Assembly (NCBI GenBank): GCA_030951065.1
Contig: JAUZQH010000036.1
Location: 1 to 24,628 of the forward strand
Length of the DNA stretch: 24,628 bases
Source: Mariprofundus sp.
GTDB lineage: Bacteria; Pseudomonadota; Zetaproteobacteria; Mariprofundales; Mariprofundaceae
Direction of reading: 5' to 3'
Shown one piece after another: positions 14,171 through 24,300 of the stretch. How positions within the stretch are numbered: position 1 is the stretch's first letter; each line of letters opens with the position of its first letter. Position numbers and translations under genes: made by a program. The notes beneath the pieces were generated by a model, which saw only the letters and a program-made list of their open reading frames with translations, searched no databases and was not told where the DNA came from.

Positions 14171-16711
14171 TCAACGGTCTTTGTAACGACTCAGGTCCAG
14201 TATACCTGCTTCGATCGGTTGCGCCCGGGCATGTACTGTTTGAAACCAGTCTGACACATTCCAGAAGTCTTTATTGGTTCGGCGGATGCCATAGCTGCTG
14301 ACCATGCGCTCGTAATCTTCCCGGTTTCTGATGCTGCTACAGGCCGCGATAAATGCTTCAACCTTATCCGGGGCAACCTGGAAGAAAAAGTTGGGGTAAG
14401 AGCCCGCCAAGCCTTTCAGAACAGTCAGTGTATCATCTTTCATATCCTCATCGGAACGGTCGTTGATTTCCTTGGCGAAGGTGTCTGTTCTGTACGATTT
14501 ATTATGAATCAGGGTATAGGCTTTGTCTCCTATCCTCACATATGATACTTCAGGAAATATTTGCAGGATTTTCCCTTTCAGTGACTGCCCCAGTTTCTGC
14601 ATCTCGCGATCGACTGTCGAACAGTCATCCTTGCTGCAGAGGTTCGTTAAATAGCCGGGCTGCCCTGAAGCAGTATGTGCTTTAAGTAAACTGAAAAGCG
14701 CATTTTTCGGAGAACCTGTCTGATATCCGCTCACCGTATCCTGTGCCAGCCAGCGCTTGGTTGCCTGCCGTTGTTTTGGGTTGGTTTTTCGGTCGATGTC
14801 GTGCCATGATTTATAAAGCCTTTGTCGGTCAGCTTTAGGCAGGAAAAACAGAAAATTATCTTCTGCTTCCATACGCAGGAAATCCATATACAGTCGTGCG
14901 GACGCCTGATGCCCGACTGTGCCGAAAACATTGTATCCTGCTACCAACAGGTAGTGCAGGCGTTCGAACACCGGGTAATCGAGCAGCCATGCCGTTTCAG
15001 GTTCATCTCCGAGTAAACCGTAGTGAACTGAAGCGCTGTCAAAATGTCTGAATACAGTCAGCGCAGCATTCATGTCTTTTGTACTGTTGTTACGTTCACC
15101 GTTCCAGATAAAATCATCCAGTGCTTTCTTAATGGGCAGTAACGGAAGGTTCTGCCCTTCTTTTTTTGAGTAATAGTAATCCAGCTTGGCCTGCATATAT
15201 TTCTGTTCTTCCGGCCAGTATTTGATCCATGCAGTAAACAGGCGGTTGGTGTCGCCCAGTTCTGTGGGCAGATGCAAGTATTGATCAACTTTTTTGAGGA
15301 ATTCAGCATCCAGTCCGTGCTGGGTATATGGCTCCGGCGGATCTTCAGGCTTGAGGAAAAATACCCAATAGTGGTCTTCAATGGAACTCAATGCACTTTG
15401 TGCCCGGCAGACGGGGCCTTTGATGAAACCGTTAATAAAGAAGCGGGCGTCATCGAGTAGAAACTGGTAGCGGACTCTGGGAGGGATGGCGGCAAAGGTT
15501 TTAAAAGGTGTAAATGGCTTAATAATTCCCAGGAATTTTTCGAATCGCTGGAAATGTCTCATGAAATAGTTCGAGGATTCACCCGGATTATAATCGGGAA
15601 CTCCGGTTACCTTATAGCCGGGGTTTGAATAAAAGAGTTCGTTATAGCGTGCCATGCGCTTGTCGGATAATTCATAGGTTATATGGTTTTTATCAACAAT
15701 ACTGGCGGTGTAAGGGCGCAAACGATAATAAAAAACATCTACCCCGGGGTCGTCGTATGGGCGTATAGAAGGTATTTCTTCAATGGGTTCTCCGGAATCG
15801 GTACGGGAACGCACCAGTCGAAAAAACTGATGTGTCTTGTTGTCGGTCTTACCGTCGGTAGCAAAATACAGGTGGCCCAGCACCAGATGTTCATAGATGT
15901 AACGGCTGACCAGTTGTTTTTTATAATCGGTTCTGTTTGGGCTTCTGTCGTTGAAAAAGTCTTCCCATGTTTTAATCTGTTTCATGGTTTCAGGAGATAA
16001 TAATAGTTGAGCCGGAGCTTGTACGCCTTGTCCCAGCCATTGCACCAGTGTGTTGTACTCTTTCGCGGGAAGGCCGGGCAGTGCATATGGCATCCCCCAG
16101 CGTGGATGATCCCTGGCGAAACTGTCGAATTCATCCAGCGTGGTACAGACCTGTTTGCGCTCCAGGCTTACATCAAGGTCATCGGGCAACATGCCCGATT
16201 CGGGGAACAGGTTCGAGTTGGCCGCTTTCAGGTTCAGCATTTTATACAGCACAGACCTTTGCAGATTTTCTTCAACTGATTGTGGTTTTTCTTCGTTGGT
16301 TACGCTGAAAAAATCCATATCTCGCCATTCATCACTGGAGCGTGCATCAATAAATAATCGTGTAGGGTGCTGGTAGCCAAGGCGTGGTTTCTTGGAAAGC
16401 GGGTAAACCCGCAGCTTGCTCGCCCCTCTTTCAATGCCTTCGAAGGATGATAGTTTAAGCTGACACGGTGCGTCATAGCAGCCATGGCAGACGATACAGC
16501 GTTTTTCCAGAATGGGCTTTATATCCTTATTGAATGAAAGTTCTTCCTTACTATTAGACTGTATATGTTTGATATCTTTGTTTATTTGTGTGGCCAGGCT
16601 CTCATTCTGTTGTGAACAGCCCAATAGAATCAGAAACGGTATGAATGCAAGCACAGGGATGTTTTTGAAATATCTTTTCAGTAAAACAGATAGTTGTAGA
16701 TGAATGGTCAT
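14171..16711 (-). CDS. cti: Fatty acid cis/trans isomerase
   Basis: Cti is a periplasmic heme protein that converts cis-unsaturated acyl chains of membrane phospholipids to trans, quickly stiffening the membrane under solvent or heat stress. The 846-residue product has the family's size. It contains the cytochrome c-type motif CIVCH (Cys72, Cys75, His76) in the characteristic run CHGCYDAPCQLKLSSFEG. The N-terminus has a hydrophobic segment ending LILLGC, a probable lipoprotein signal with Cys32 as lipidation site. I use the ATG at 16711 because it sits just before that signal and has a G-rich stretch upstream; in-frame ATGs lie at 16762 and 16843. The enzyme is usually made constitutively and controlled by substrate access. 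No c-type cytochrome maturation genes are visible. Confidence 0.92.
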   Translation of the reverse strand: MTIHLQLSVLLKRYFKNIPVLAFIPFLILLGCSQQNESLATQINKDIKHIQSNSKEELSFNKDIKPILEKRCIVCHGCYDAPCQLKLSSFEGIERGASKLRVYPLSKKPRLGYQHPTRLFIDARSSDEWRDMDFFSVTNEEKPQSVEENLQRSVLYKMLNLKAANSNLFPESGMLPDDLDVSLERKQVCTTLDEFDSFARDHPRWGMPYALPGLPAKEYNTLVQWLGQGVQAPAQLLLSPETMKQIKTWEDFFNDRSPNRTDYKKQLVSRYIYEHLVLGHLYFATDGKTDNKTHQFFRLVRSRTDSGEPIEEIPSIRPYDDPGVDVFYYRLRPYTASIVDKNHITYELSDKRMARYNELFYSNPGYKVTGVPDYNPGESSNYFMRHFQRFEKFLGIIKPFTPFKTFAAIPPRVRYQFLLDDARFFINGFIKGPVCRAQSALSSIEDHYWVFFLKPEDPPEPYTQHGLDAEFLKKVDQYLHLPTELGDTNRLFTAWIKYWPEEQKYMQAKLDYYYSKKEGQNLPLLPIKKALDDFIWNGERNNSTKDMNAALTVFRHFDSASVHYGLLGDEPETAWLLDYPVFERLHYLLVAGYNVFGTVGHQASARLYMDFLRMEAEDNFLFFLPKADRQRLYKSWHDIDRKTNPKQRQATKRWLAQDTVSGYQTGSPKNALFSLLKAHTASGQPGYLTNLCSKDDCSTVDREMQKLGQSLKGKILQIFPEVSYVRIGDKAYTLIHNKSYRTDTFAKEINDRSDEDMKDDTLTVLKGLAGSYPNFFFQVAPDKVEAFIAACSSIRNREDYERMVSSYGIRRTNKDFWNVSDWFQTVHARAQPIEAGILDLSRYKDR

Positions 16712-16894
16712 GATTGCCCCCCCCGAACAATGAACAGATGTTGCGCTGAGCCAGTATAGCATACCATCTATATCATTGCATTTCTCTGATGTGTGCATGC
16801 GAGCAAGGCATTGATTTATTGTCGAATGAGGTGATATAATCACTGCGGGATATGTTCACCGGGTAAAGGCGGGGGTAGTCATGAAGGGGTTCTC

Positions 16895-18514
16895 GTGAAA
16901 AATTATTTTTCTTTCTTCTGGCCTTTTAACAGGCAGCTTGAGGGATTATCAGCGGATGAGCTTTATCGGGAACTGTTCGGCATTACATTTTGCGGCATAC
17001 TGTGGCCGGTATTGATTGGTTCTGCTCTGTACTATTTTGGTCTCAAGCTGACTCCGCATCAGCAGTTTCTGGGTATTGCCCTGATCCTGCCGGTAAGCGT
17101 GCTTGCCATCATTATGGTCTGGTACTGTCGACTCAGGCATGATCTCCGTCCGATCAAACGGTTTCTTTTTTCCCCGGTAGATGCACTTGACGATACAGTT
17201 GTTTCTGAAGCATTGGTTCGGGCCTATAACTTTCCACTTCTTTCTGCCAAACATGTACTGAAATATCAGGCTCCGGCATTTGCAGCGACATTTTTTTTCC
17301 TGATCCTGCTTTCCAACCTGTTTCTGGGTCTGAACCTGGAATTATGGCAGGTGTTGATTGCCATACTGGTTTCTTTCATGGTTGGCATCAGCCATGCTAT
17401 TTTTGAATACTATGCGGTGTCGGTGCCGATCGGGGAAGTGATTGCCCGATTGCGGAAATATCGGGCTGCCATATCGGACGAACAATATAAACGAATTATT
17501 CCATTCAGTATGAAACAGAAGCTGTTATTGGTTTCACTTTTTGTTGTGCTGCCCAATACGCTGATTCTTGGTGTGACTCAGCTTATTCAGTTTCGCCATC
17601 AATGGTTGATCAGTGGAGTTGCTGACAGTGACAGTTTTATATTCGATATGATTGGCTGGATGATTTTGCTGGTTTTGATCGGCGGTGTACTAGCGCTGTT
17701 TCTTTGTATGCGCATGGCTAGTGATGTCAGTGATTCGGCCAATGAACTTTCGAAGGCCATGAATGAGGTTGAAGCAGGAAAACTGGATGTTTCACTGCTG
17801 GAAACAACCACCGATGAGTTTGCCGGTATCTACAGGCGTTTTAATCTTATGGTGAGCGAACTGCAGGAGAGGGAGCGTTTGCGCGATGCATTCGGGCGTT
17901 ATGTGGCCAGGGAACTGGCAGAAGATGTCATGAAACATGGGGCCAATCTTGGTGGGGAGGAGGTAAATGCCAGTGTGCTGTTTGCAGATATACGTGATTT
18001 TACCGCCATGTCCGGGAAAATGACCTCACAAGAGATCGTTAATATGCTCAATCAGTATTTTTCCGCCATGTCACCGGCGATTAAGGAAGAGGGCGGATGG
18101 ATCAATAAATTTGGCGGGGACAGCCTGCTTGCGGTGTTTGGTGTTTTACCTCCGGATGAAAACCATATTCAACATGTGATCCGGTCGGCGCTGAAAATGC
18201 GGACTGCACTTGACGTATTTAATGAGAAACGACAGCAACAGGGGCAGCCGCCTCTCAGAATCGGTATCGGCATTCACACCGGAAAAATGGTTGTTGGCAG
18301 TATAGGCAGCGAAGACCGCATGGAATTCACGGTCATCGGTGATGCCGTAAATGTTGCATCGCGTATTGAAGGTCTCAATAAAAAATGGGGTACGGATATT
18401 CTTGTCAGTCAGGAAGTTGCCATAGAAGTAAAAGGAACCGTGTTATTGCAGGCGATGCCCGAAACCCGGGTGCGCGGATTATCCAGCTTGATACAAGTAT
18501 ATGCGCTCAAATAA
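16895..18514 (+). CDS. Membrane-bound class III adenylate cyclase
   Basis: Makes cAMP from ATP. The 539-residue product has an N-terminal membrane part with hydrophobic segments at about 30-50, 57-78, 128-148, 150-172, 208-230 and 250-271, then a HAMP-like linker (about 272-325) and a C-terminal cyclase domain (355-539). Catalytic residues are visible: metal-binding Asp365 (FADIRDF) and Asp409 (GGDS), adenine-selecting Lys405 (NKFGGD) with Thr479 (FTVIGD), and transition-state Asn486 and Arg490 (NVASR). The Lys/Thr pair indicates ATP rather than GTP as substrate. It starts with GTG at 16895, with AGGGG 5 nt upstream; a short frame from the ATG at 16881 overlaps that start. It stands alone, divergent from cti. 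The input signal is unknown. Confidence 0.9.
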   Translation: MKNYFSFFWPFNRQLEGLSADELYRELFGITFCGILWPVLIGSALYYFGLKLTPHQQFLGIALILPVSVLAIIMVWYCRLRHDLRPIKRFLFSPVDALDDTVVSEALVRAYNFPLLSAKHVLKYQAPAFAATFFFLILLSNLFLGLNLELWQVLIAILVSFMVGISHAIFEYYAVSVPIGEVIARLRKYRAAISDEQYKRIIPFSMKQKLLLVSLFVVLPNTLILGVTQLIQFRHQWLISGVADSDSFIFDMIGWMILLVLIGGVLALFLCMRMASDVSDSANELSKAMNEVEAGKLDVSLLETTTDEFAGIYRRFNLMVSELQERERLRDAFGRYVARELAEDVMKHGANLGGEEVNASVLFADIRDFTAMSGKMTSQEIVNMLNQYFSAMSPAIKEEGGWINKFGGDSLLAVFGVLPPDENHIQHVIRSALKMRTALDVFNEKRQQQGQPPLRIGIGIHTGKMVVGSIGSEDRMEFTVIGDAVNVASRIEGLNKKWGTDILVSQEVAIEVKGTVLLQAMPETRVRGLSSLIQVYALK

Positions 18515-18587
18515 CTCCGGGGTTTCGAGGTTGAATAGCTATTGCCACAGCACTTGTTGAATGCAATATAACAGGCACAGTCATTAT

Positions 18588-18609
18588 AATATAATGTATT
18601 GATAATATT
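18588..18609. promoter_or_regulatory. AT-rich imperfect dyad, probable operator of the ArsR-family gene
   Basis: The 22-bp stretch runs from AATATAAT to ATAATATT, with 8 of 11 symmetric positions complementary. It overlaps two -10-like TATAAT strings (18585-18590 and 18590-18595) 25-45 nt before the regulator gene. ArsR-family repressors typically bind AT-rich dyads over their own promoters. No good -35 was seen at the right spacing. Confidence 0.4.
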
Positions 18610-18633
18610 TAGTGGCTGTGTATAGTTCGACCC

Positions 18634-18954
18634 ATGCAGCAATTACCGGAAGATAAAGTCAAGGAAGCCAGCCAGGGATTGCGGGCCATTGCACATGAAT
18701 TGCGCTTGTCCGTGTTGTGTTTATTGCTGGAGCGGCCAATGTGTGTGCATGAGTTGATGGAAGCCACTGGAGCGGCGCAGTCGAATCTGTCCCAGCATTT
18801 GACCAAGATGCGTTTGTTGGGCATTGTTGACAATGAAAAACGCGGGCAACAGGTGTTCTACCGTATCGGTAATCCGGCATTTGCGGATCTGGTACAGGCA
18901 TTGAAACAAATTTATTGCCCGGAAATGTGCAGCGGTGCTGGGAGAGGGGAGTGA
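18634..18954 (+). CDS. ArsR-family transcriptional regulator
   Basis: A 106-residue winged-helix repressor, probably controlling itself and the efflux genes behind it. The recognition helix region is GAAQSNLSQHLTKMRLLGIV, followed by the wing VDNEKRGQQVFYRI. It lacks the ELCVCDL arsenic/metal box. Cysteines are at 29, 37, 95 and 99. Cys37 (MCVHEL) and Cys95 (YCPEMC) lie about where the reactive cysteine pair of BigR/YgaV/SqrR-type sulfide-responsive ArsR proteins is found, and QQVFYR...YCPE also resembles that branch. A thiol or sulfide sensor is therefore the better guess than a metal sensor, but this is inferred. The tolC-like gene starts 3 nt after its stop. Confidence 0.88.
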   Translation: MQQLPEDKVKEASQGLRAIAHELRLSVLCLLLERPMCVHELMEATGAAQSNLSQHLTKMRLLGIVDNEKRGQQVFYRIGNPAFADLVQALKQIYCPEMCSGAGRGE

Positions 18955-18957
18955 ACT

Positions 18958-20328
18958 GTGTTTTTTTGGTCTAATATATCAGTAAATTATAATGTGTTAA
19001 TTAAGCAGGCGGTGGTCTTCGCGGCTATGATGGTCTCTGCGTCTGCATATGCGGCAGAGATTACAACACTCAGAGAGAGTGTAAACTATGCCCTGCATCA
19101 TAATCGGCTGCTGGCTGCTGATAACAGTTCGATTGAACAGGCAAGAGCAGGACAGGATATGGCCTATGGTCGTTTCATGCCACGTATTGACTTGTCGACC
19201 GGTGTGGCGAGGACGGATTCTCCCAGTAACTATTTCGGTACAAAACTGAATCAGCGCAAGATTACTGCGGCGGCTTTTAATCCTGTTTTTTTGAATGATC
19301 CGGGCTATATCAATAACTATCAGACCCGTCTGAATATACGCATGCCGATATATCAGGGTGGGGCATTATGGGCCGGTAAGGTACAGGCGGATCATCAGGC
19401 CGAAGCGGCTATATTGAGCCATGATTACAGGCGACAACAGGTGATTTATCAGACTGTTGCTGCGTATGTACAAACCCGTCAGAGCTACGCGGCGATTCAT
19501 GCGATGCAGACAGCAGTGAGTGCAGCCGAGAAACGCTATCAGGATACGAAAGCATTACAGAAACGCGGCGTATTGATCCAGAGTGATGTCATGGATGCGA
19601 ATGTGCATTTGCTGCGCAGTCAATTGAAACTGAAACAGGCCAACAATGCATATGCTCAGGCTCTGGATGCGTTGCAACGCGTGCTGGGGCTGGATGCCGG
19701 TACAGGAATTACTGCTGCAAAGGAGCCGCATCTGGCCGTGGCCGAGTGGACTGTGGATGAAGCGGTTGATGTGGCATTGGCCAAACGGGCTGACTTGAAA
19801 GCGCTGGAAGCAGCTTATCAGGCCAGCCAGGCGGGAGTCGATGTGACGAAGGCTGCATTTCTGCCACATGTCGACCTGGTAGCCGGTCAGGAGTGGAATG
19901 CCTCCACGCCGGCCTTGAAAAATCGCAACACCATGATTGGTGCAACGATCAGTATGAATTTGTTTGCCGGCGGTTCGGATCGGGCAAGAACGCGTGCATC
20001 ACGCGCGAAGCAGATCGCTCTGGAGCTAAAGCTTGGGGATTGGAAACAACAAATTCGCAATGAAGTTCGCCGGGCATGGCGTATGCTGGACGAGAGCAAA
20101 GTGCGCGATGCCAGTGAGCGCGAGGCACTGAAACAGAGTGAAGAGTCGCTGCGTATCAAATCTCTGCGCTATGAACAGGGGCTGGCCAGGACATCCGACC
20201 TGCTCGATGCACAGTTACAGGTGGATACAACACGGTTATCAAGTATCCGGGCCAGATATGATGTTACGATTGCCCAGGCTGCCCTGCAATTGGCGGTGGG
20301 CACACTCAATGAGGGAGTTATCCAATGA
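18958..20328 (+). CDS. TolC-family outer membrane efflux protein
   Basis: The outer membrane channel of a tripartite efflux pump. The 456-residue product begins with a signal peptide (hydrophobic VVFAAMMVSASAYA, cleavage likely before AE). Two homologous halves of long coiled-coil helices follow, typical of TolC: one from LRESVNYALHHN with an NIRMPIYQGGALWAGK strand, the other from VDEAVDVALAKRADLKALE with a matching ATISMNLFAGGSDRAR strand. It starts with GTG at 18958; GGGGAG at 18946-18951 is 6 nt upstream, inside the end of the regulator gene. An in-frame GTG at 18994 would shorten the region before the signal peptide. It is second in the operon and overlaps the adaptor gene. Confidence 0.92.
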   Translation: MFFWSNISVNYNVLIKQAVVFAAMMVSASAYAAEITTLRESVNYALHHNRLLAADNSSIEQARAGQDMAYGRFMPRIDLSTGVARTDSPSNYFGTKLNQRKITAAAFNPVFLNDPGYINNYQTRLNIRMPIYQGGALWAGKVQADHQAEAAILSHDYRRQQVIYQTVAAYVQTRQSYAAIHAMQTAVSAAEKRYQDTKALQKRGVLIQSDVMDANVHLLRSQLKLKQANNAYAQALDALQRVLGLDAGTGITAAKEPHLAVAEWTVDEAVDVALAKRADLKALEAAYQASQAGVDVTKAAFLPHVDLVAGQEWNASTPALKNRNTMIGATISMNLFAGGSDRARTRASRAKQIALELKLGDWKQQIRNEVRRAWRMLDESKVRDASEREALKQSEESLRIKSLRYEQGLARTSDLLDAQLQVDTTRLSSIRARYDVTIAQAALQLAVGTLNEGVIQ

Positions 20329-21350
20329 ACAGACAGTTTTTGATGATGGCCGGATTGGCGATTGTTCTTCAGGCCTGCGGCCATGAAGGCGGGAATCCGC
20401 CTGTGGCGCAGCAGGTCGTTCAGACGCAAGCCCACCTGATGACACTGAAATCGGTGGATGTGGATACGCACTACGTGACCAGTGGTACCGTAACCTCCGA
20501 TCATCGTGTGTCGATCAGCTCACGTATTTCAGGTTATATTCGCAAACTTTCCGTACGTGAAGGCGATCATGTCAAAAAAGGGCAGGTACTGGTACGTATT
20601 GATCCGGTGAATGCCAAACAAACCCTGGTACAGGCTGAAGCTGATCTGGCTGATGCACGTGTTGACCTGAAACGCTATGAGTCGCTGTATCGCGATCATG
20701 CAGCCAGCAAGCAGCAACTGGATCGGGTAAGACTGCGCTATAAAGTCGCCAGATCTCAAGTTGCACAGGCCCGGAATCAGCTCGGTTATGCCGAAGTACT
20801 GTCGCCAGTCAATGGGGTCGTGGTTGAAAAACGTTTAAGTAAAGGGGATCTGGCTCAGCCCGGTGCAGCGATCCTGATGCTGGAGGATCCTGCCAGCCTG
20901 CTGGTTAAGACCTATGTTTCCGAACAGTTTGTCAGCGGCATTCATGCCGGCGACAAGGTGGATGTGGATATTCCCTCGATGAAACGCCGTATTACCGGCG
21001 TGGTTCGGCAGGTGGTGGAAGCTGCTGATGCGGTATCGCATCAATTCATGATTAAAATTTCTCTGCAACCTGATCCGGCCATCCATCCCGGCATGTATGC
21101 CCAGGTTGGATTTGCTGTGGGGACACGTCAGGCGCTGAAGGTTCCAAATACCGCCGTGGTTGAAAGGGCCGGCTTGCACGGCATCTATATTGTGGATGAC
21201 AAAGGTATTGCTCACTATCGGCAGGTTCGTCTGGGTGAGCAGATCAATGCTGACCAGGTTGAAATTCTGGCTGGTTTGCACGATGGCGACCGCATTGCCT
21301 GGGATGCCAGTCCGCCGTTGCAAAGCGGTATGAAAGTGCAGGGAAAATAA
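20325..21350 (+). CDS. RND efflux periplasmic adaptor (membrane fusion protein, lipoprotein)
   Basis: Connects the inner membrane pump to the TolC-like channel. The 341-residue product starts with a lipoprotein signal ending LQAC, Cys18 being the lipidation site. The lipoyl-like half motifs are at about 60-95 (SSRISGYIRKLSVREGDHVK) and 150-178 (VLSPVNGVVVEKRLSKGD). They flank an alpha-helical hairpin (about 98-148, QAEADLADARVDLKRYESL and onwards). Beta-barrel and membrane-proximal domains complete the HlyD/AcrA pattern. The ATG at 20325 overlaps the tolC-like stop as ATGA, so the two are translationally coupled. Confidence 0.92.
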   Translation: MNRQFLMMAGLAIVLQACGHEGGNPPVAQQVVQTQAHLMTLKSVDVDTHYVTSGTVTSDHRVSISSRISGYIRKLSVREGDHVKKGQVLVRIDPVNAKQTLVQAEADLADARVDLKRYESLYRDHAASKQQLDRVRLRYKVARSQVAQARNQLGYAEVLSPVNGVVVEKRLSKGDLAQPGAAILMLEDPASLLVKTYVSEQFVSGIHAGDKVDVDIPSMKRRITGVVRQVVEAADAVSHQFMIKISLQPDPAIHPGMYAQVGFAVGTRQALKVPNTAVVERAGLHGIYIVDDKGIAHYRQVRLGEQINADQVEILAGLHDGDRIAWDASPPLQSGMKVQGK

Positions 21351-21353
21351 GTC

Positions 21354-24300
21354 ATGCAAAACACCGAACCTCTTAATATTGCCGGCCGCTTCGGCAAGGC
21401 GGCGACGTTCTCCAATCTGACACCGATGCTCAGTTTGTTGATCTTTCTGATCGGTGCATTGGCACTGATGGTGACACCGCGTGAGGAGAATCCGACCATT
21501 GATGTGCCAGCCGCCAATGTGATCGTGCAGATGCAGGGTGCTTCACCTGAAGAGGTACAGAATCTGATTTTGCGACCGCTGGAAATGATTTTGCGGGAAA
21601 TGACTGGGGTGGATCACACCTACGGTATTGCGCTGGATTCACAAGCCGTGGTAACGGTGATGTTCAAGGTGGGTGAGGACAAGGAAGCCAGCCTGGTCAA
21701 ACTGTATGATCGTCTAATGCATAATCTGGATCGTTTGCCGGCCGGGGCATCTGAGCCACTGGTCAAGCCACTGGATGTGGATGATGTACCGGTTTCGGTG
21801 ATTACACTTTCATCCGATGCGATGGATGGTTTGGCGCTGAAGCGACTGGCTGAGCGTGTACGCGATCAGCTGACTCCTCTCGATGATGTCTCGGTAGCGG
21901 ATATCATCGGTGGCAATGATCGTCAGGTTCGTATTCAGCTCGATCCGGTGCGTCTGGCCGCCTACCACATTGCGCTCGATCAATTGCACCGGGTGCTGGT
22001 CAGTGCCAACGCCGGTGGACCTGCAGGGCAACTGGTGGGCGATAACCGCAATATCAAGGTATGGTTAAACGGTTATCTGAACAGCGCTACCGAGGTGGGT
22101 CGTTTGATCGTCGGCCAGTGGCAGCACAAAGCGATTTATCTCAGCGATGTGGCAACGATTAGTGATGGCCCGTCCGAGGCAGAAGTTTATCACCGTATCG
22201 GTTTCGGACAGTCGGTGACGGGCAATACTGTCGGCGAGGAGCGTTCTGCAGTATCTATCACGCTGGCCAAAAAGCGTGGCACCAATGCTGTTGAAGTGAC
22301 TGACCGTATCGAAAGCAAGCTGGATGATCTGAAGGGTGATTTTATCCCGGATAATGTCTCAGTGGTTATCACGCGCGACTCCGGTGAACGGGCCAATGCC
22401 GCGGTCAATCTGTTGCTGGAACATCTGGGTATTGCCATCGCTACAGTCATTATTATTTTGCTGCTGTTTCTGGGCTGGCGTGAAGCTGCCATTGTAACCA
22501 TGAATATCCCGCTGATTCTGATGATTGTATTGGCGGTCGGCTTCCTGGCCGATCAAACCATCAATCGCATTGCCCTGTTTGCACTGATTCTGGCGCTTGG
22601 CCTGTTGGTGGATGATGCAATTGTGGTGATCGAGAATATCCACCGTCATTTGCATCACGGTGCGAACAGCCTGAAAGAGAAGGCGGCACTGATTGTCTCA
22701 GCTGTCAACGAGACCGGAAAGCCAACCATTATCGCGACCATTGCCGTGATTCTGGCATTTTTACCGATGGGTTTTGTAACCGGAATGATGGGACCGTACA
22801 TGGGACCGATTCCGTTCAACACGCCGATTGCCATGGCGGCTTCACTGGTGATTGCCTATATGTTTACACCGTGGATCGCCCAGCGCTGGTTGCCCTGCAA
22901 GATGACAGATGCGACCATGGAAGAGAAGGACGCCTCACCCAGGGATGCGGTGCATCGCATGTATATGCGGTTGGCCACGCCACTGGTGGAATCCAAAGCC
23001 AAACGTCGTTTGTTTGCACTGGTGATATTTATATTGTTTGCAGGAGCCATGCTGGAACCGGGCTGGCAGTTTTTACGTCCGTCCGGCATCAATGGCCCGA
23101 TGACGCCCGGTTCAGTGGAACTGAAAATGCTGCCCAAGGGCAATAATAACACATTCAATATTACCATCGATCTGCCGGAAGGTGCCGCGCTGGAAGAAAC
23201 TGACCGGGTGGCGCGTGAAGTGGCCGAAGTGGTGCGGAAACACCCGATGGTGACAGACTATGAAACTTTTGTCGGTCGTGGTGGTCCGGTTGATTTCAAT
23301 GGCATGTTGCGCGGCGCTGTGCTGCGTAAGGGCTCTAACCTGGCCGATATTCGGGTCAATTTGGTGGACAAGCACGAACGTTCCATTCAATCAGCCGGGA
23401 TTGTGCTTGAGCTGCGCGATATGCTGGAACCGCTTATTGCGGCACACCCGAAAGTGAGTATCAAGCTGGTCGAAGACCCGCCGGGGCCACCGGTTCGCGC
23501 CACCTTATTGGGCGAGATATACGGTCCGGATTACGCCACTTTGCGTGAGATGGCCAAGTCGGTACGTCATACTTTCGAGCAGACTTATGATGTTACCGAT
23601 ATTGATGACTCGGTCGGTGATGATCAGCAGCAGCTGAATATCAATGTGAACAAGGAAAAAGCTGCACAGCTGGGCGTAGCGACAGCACAGGTCGAAATTG
23701 CGCTGCGCGACTTCCTGCGCGGTTACGATTTTGGGGCGCTGCATGTGCGGAATGAGCGTCACCAGATCAAGTTGCGTGTACAGCTGCCCAAGGCGCTGCG
23801 TGCCCATGCCGAAGATCTGAACCGGATCTATGTCAGCGGTACGCACGGGCCGGTGCCGTTATCGGCTTTTTCCACGGTGGAACTGGGAGTTGCCGCCAAG
23901 CCGATCTACAGCAAGGACGGTCATCAGGTGGTCTATGTCATGGCTGAACCGAAACAAGGGTCGCAGGTATATTCATTGCTGGGCATGGATGGTGAGCTCG
24001 ATGGTACGGAAGTGTTGCCAGGCACGACATTAAAAACCGGTGGCATGCATTTCACCAAGACCACGCCGGAAGATACCTATGGATATCATATGTTGTGGGA
24101 TGGTGAAATGCGTCTGACACTGGATGTGTTCCGCGATCTGGGCGCTGCATTTATTGTTGCACTGGTGCTGATTTATCTGCTCATGGTGGCTTATTATGGT
24201 CAAATGATTTTGCCGATGCTGGTGATGGCGCCGACGGCGTTGACCATGATCGGTATTTTTCCCGGTCACTGGATTACCGGCCAGCCGTTCACGGCAACTT

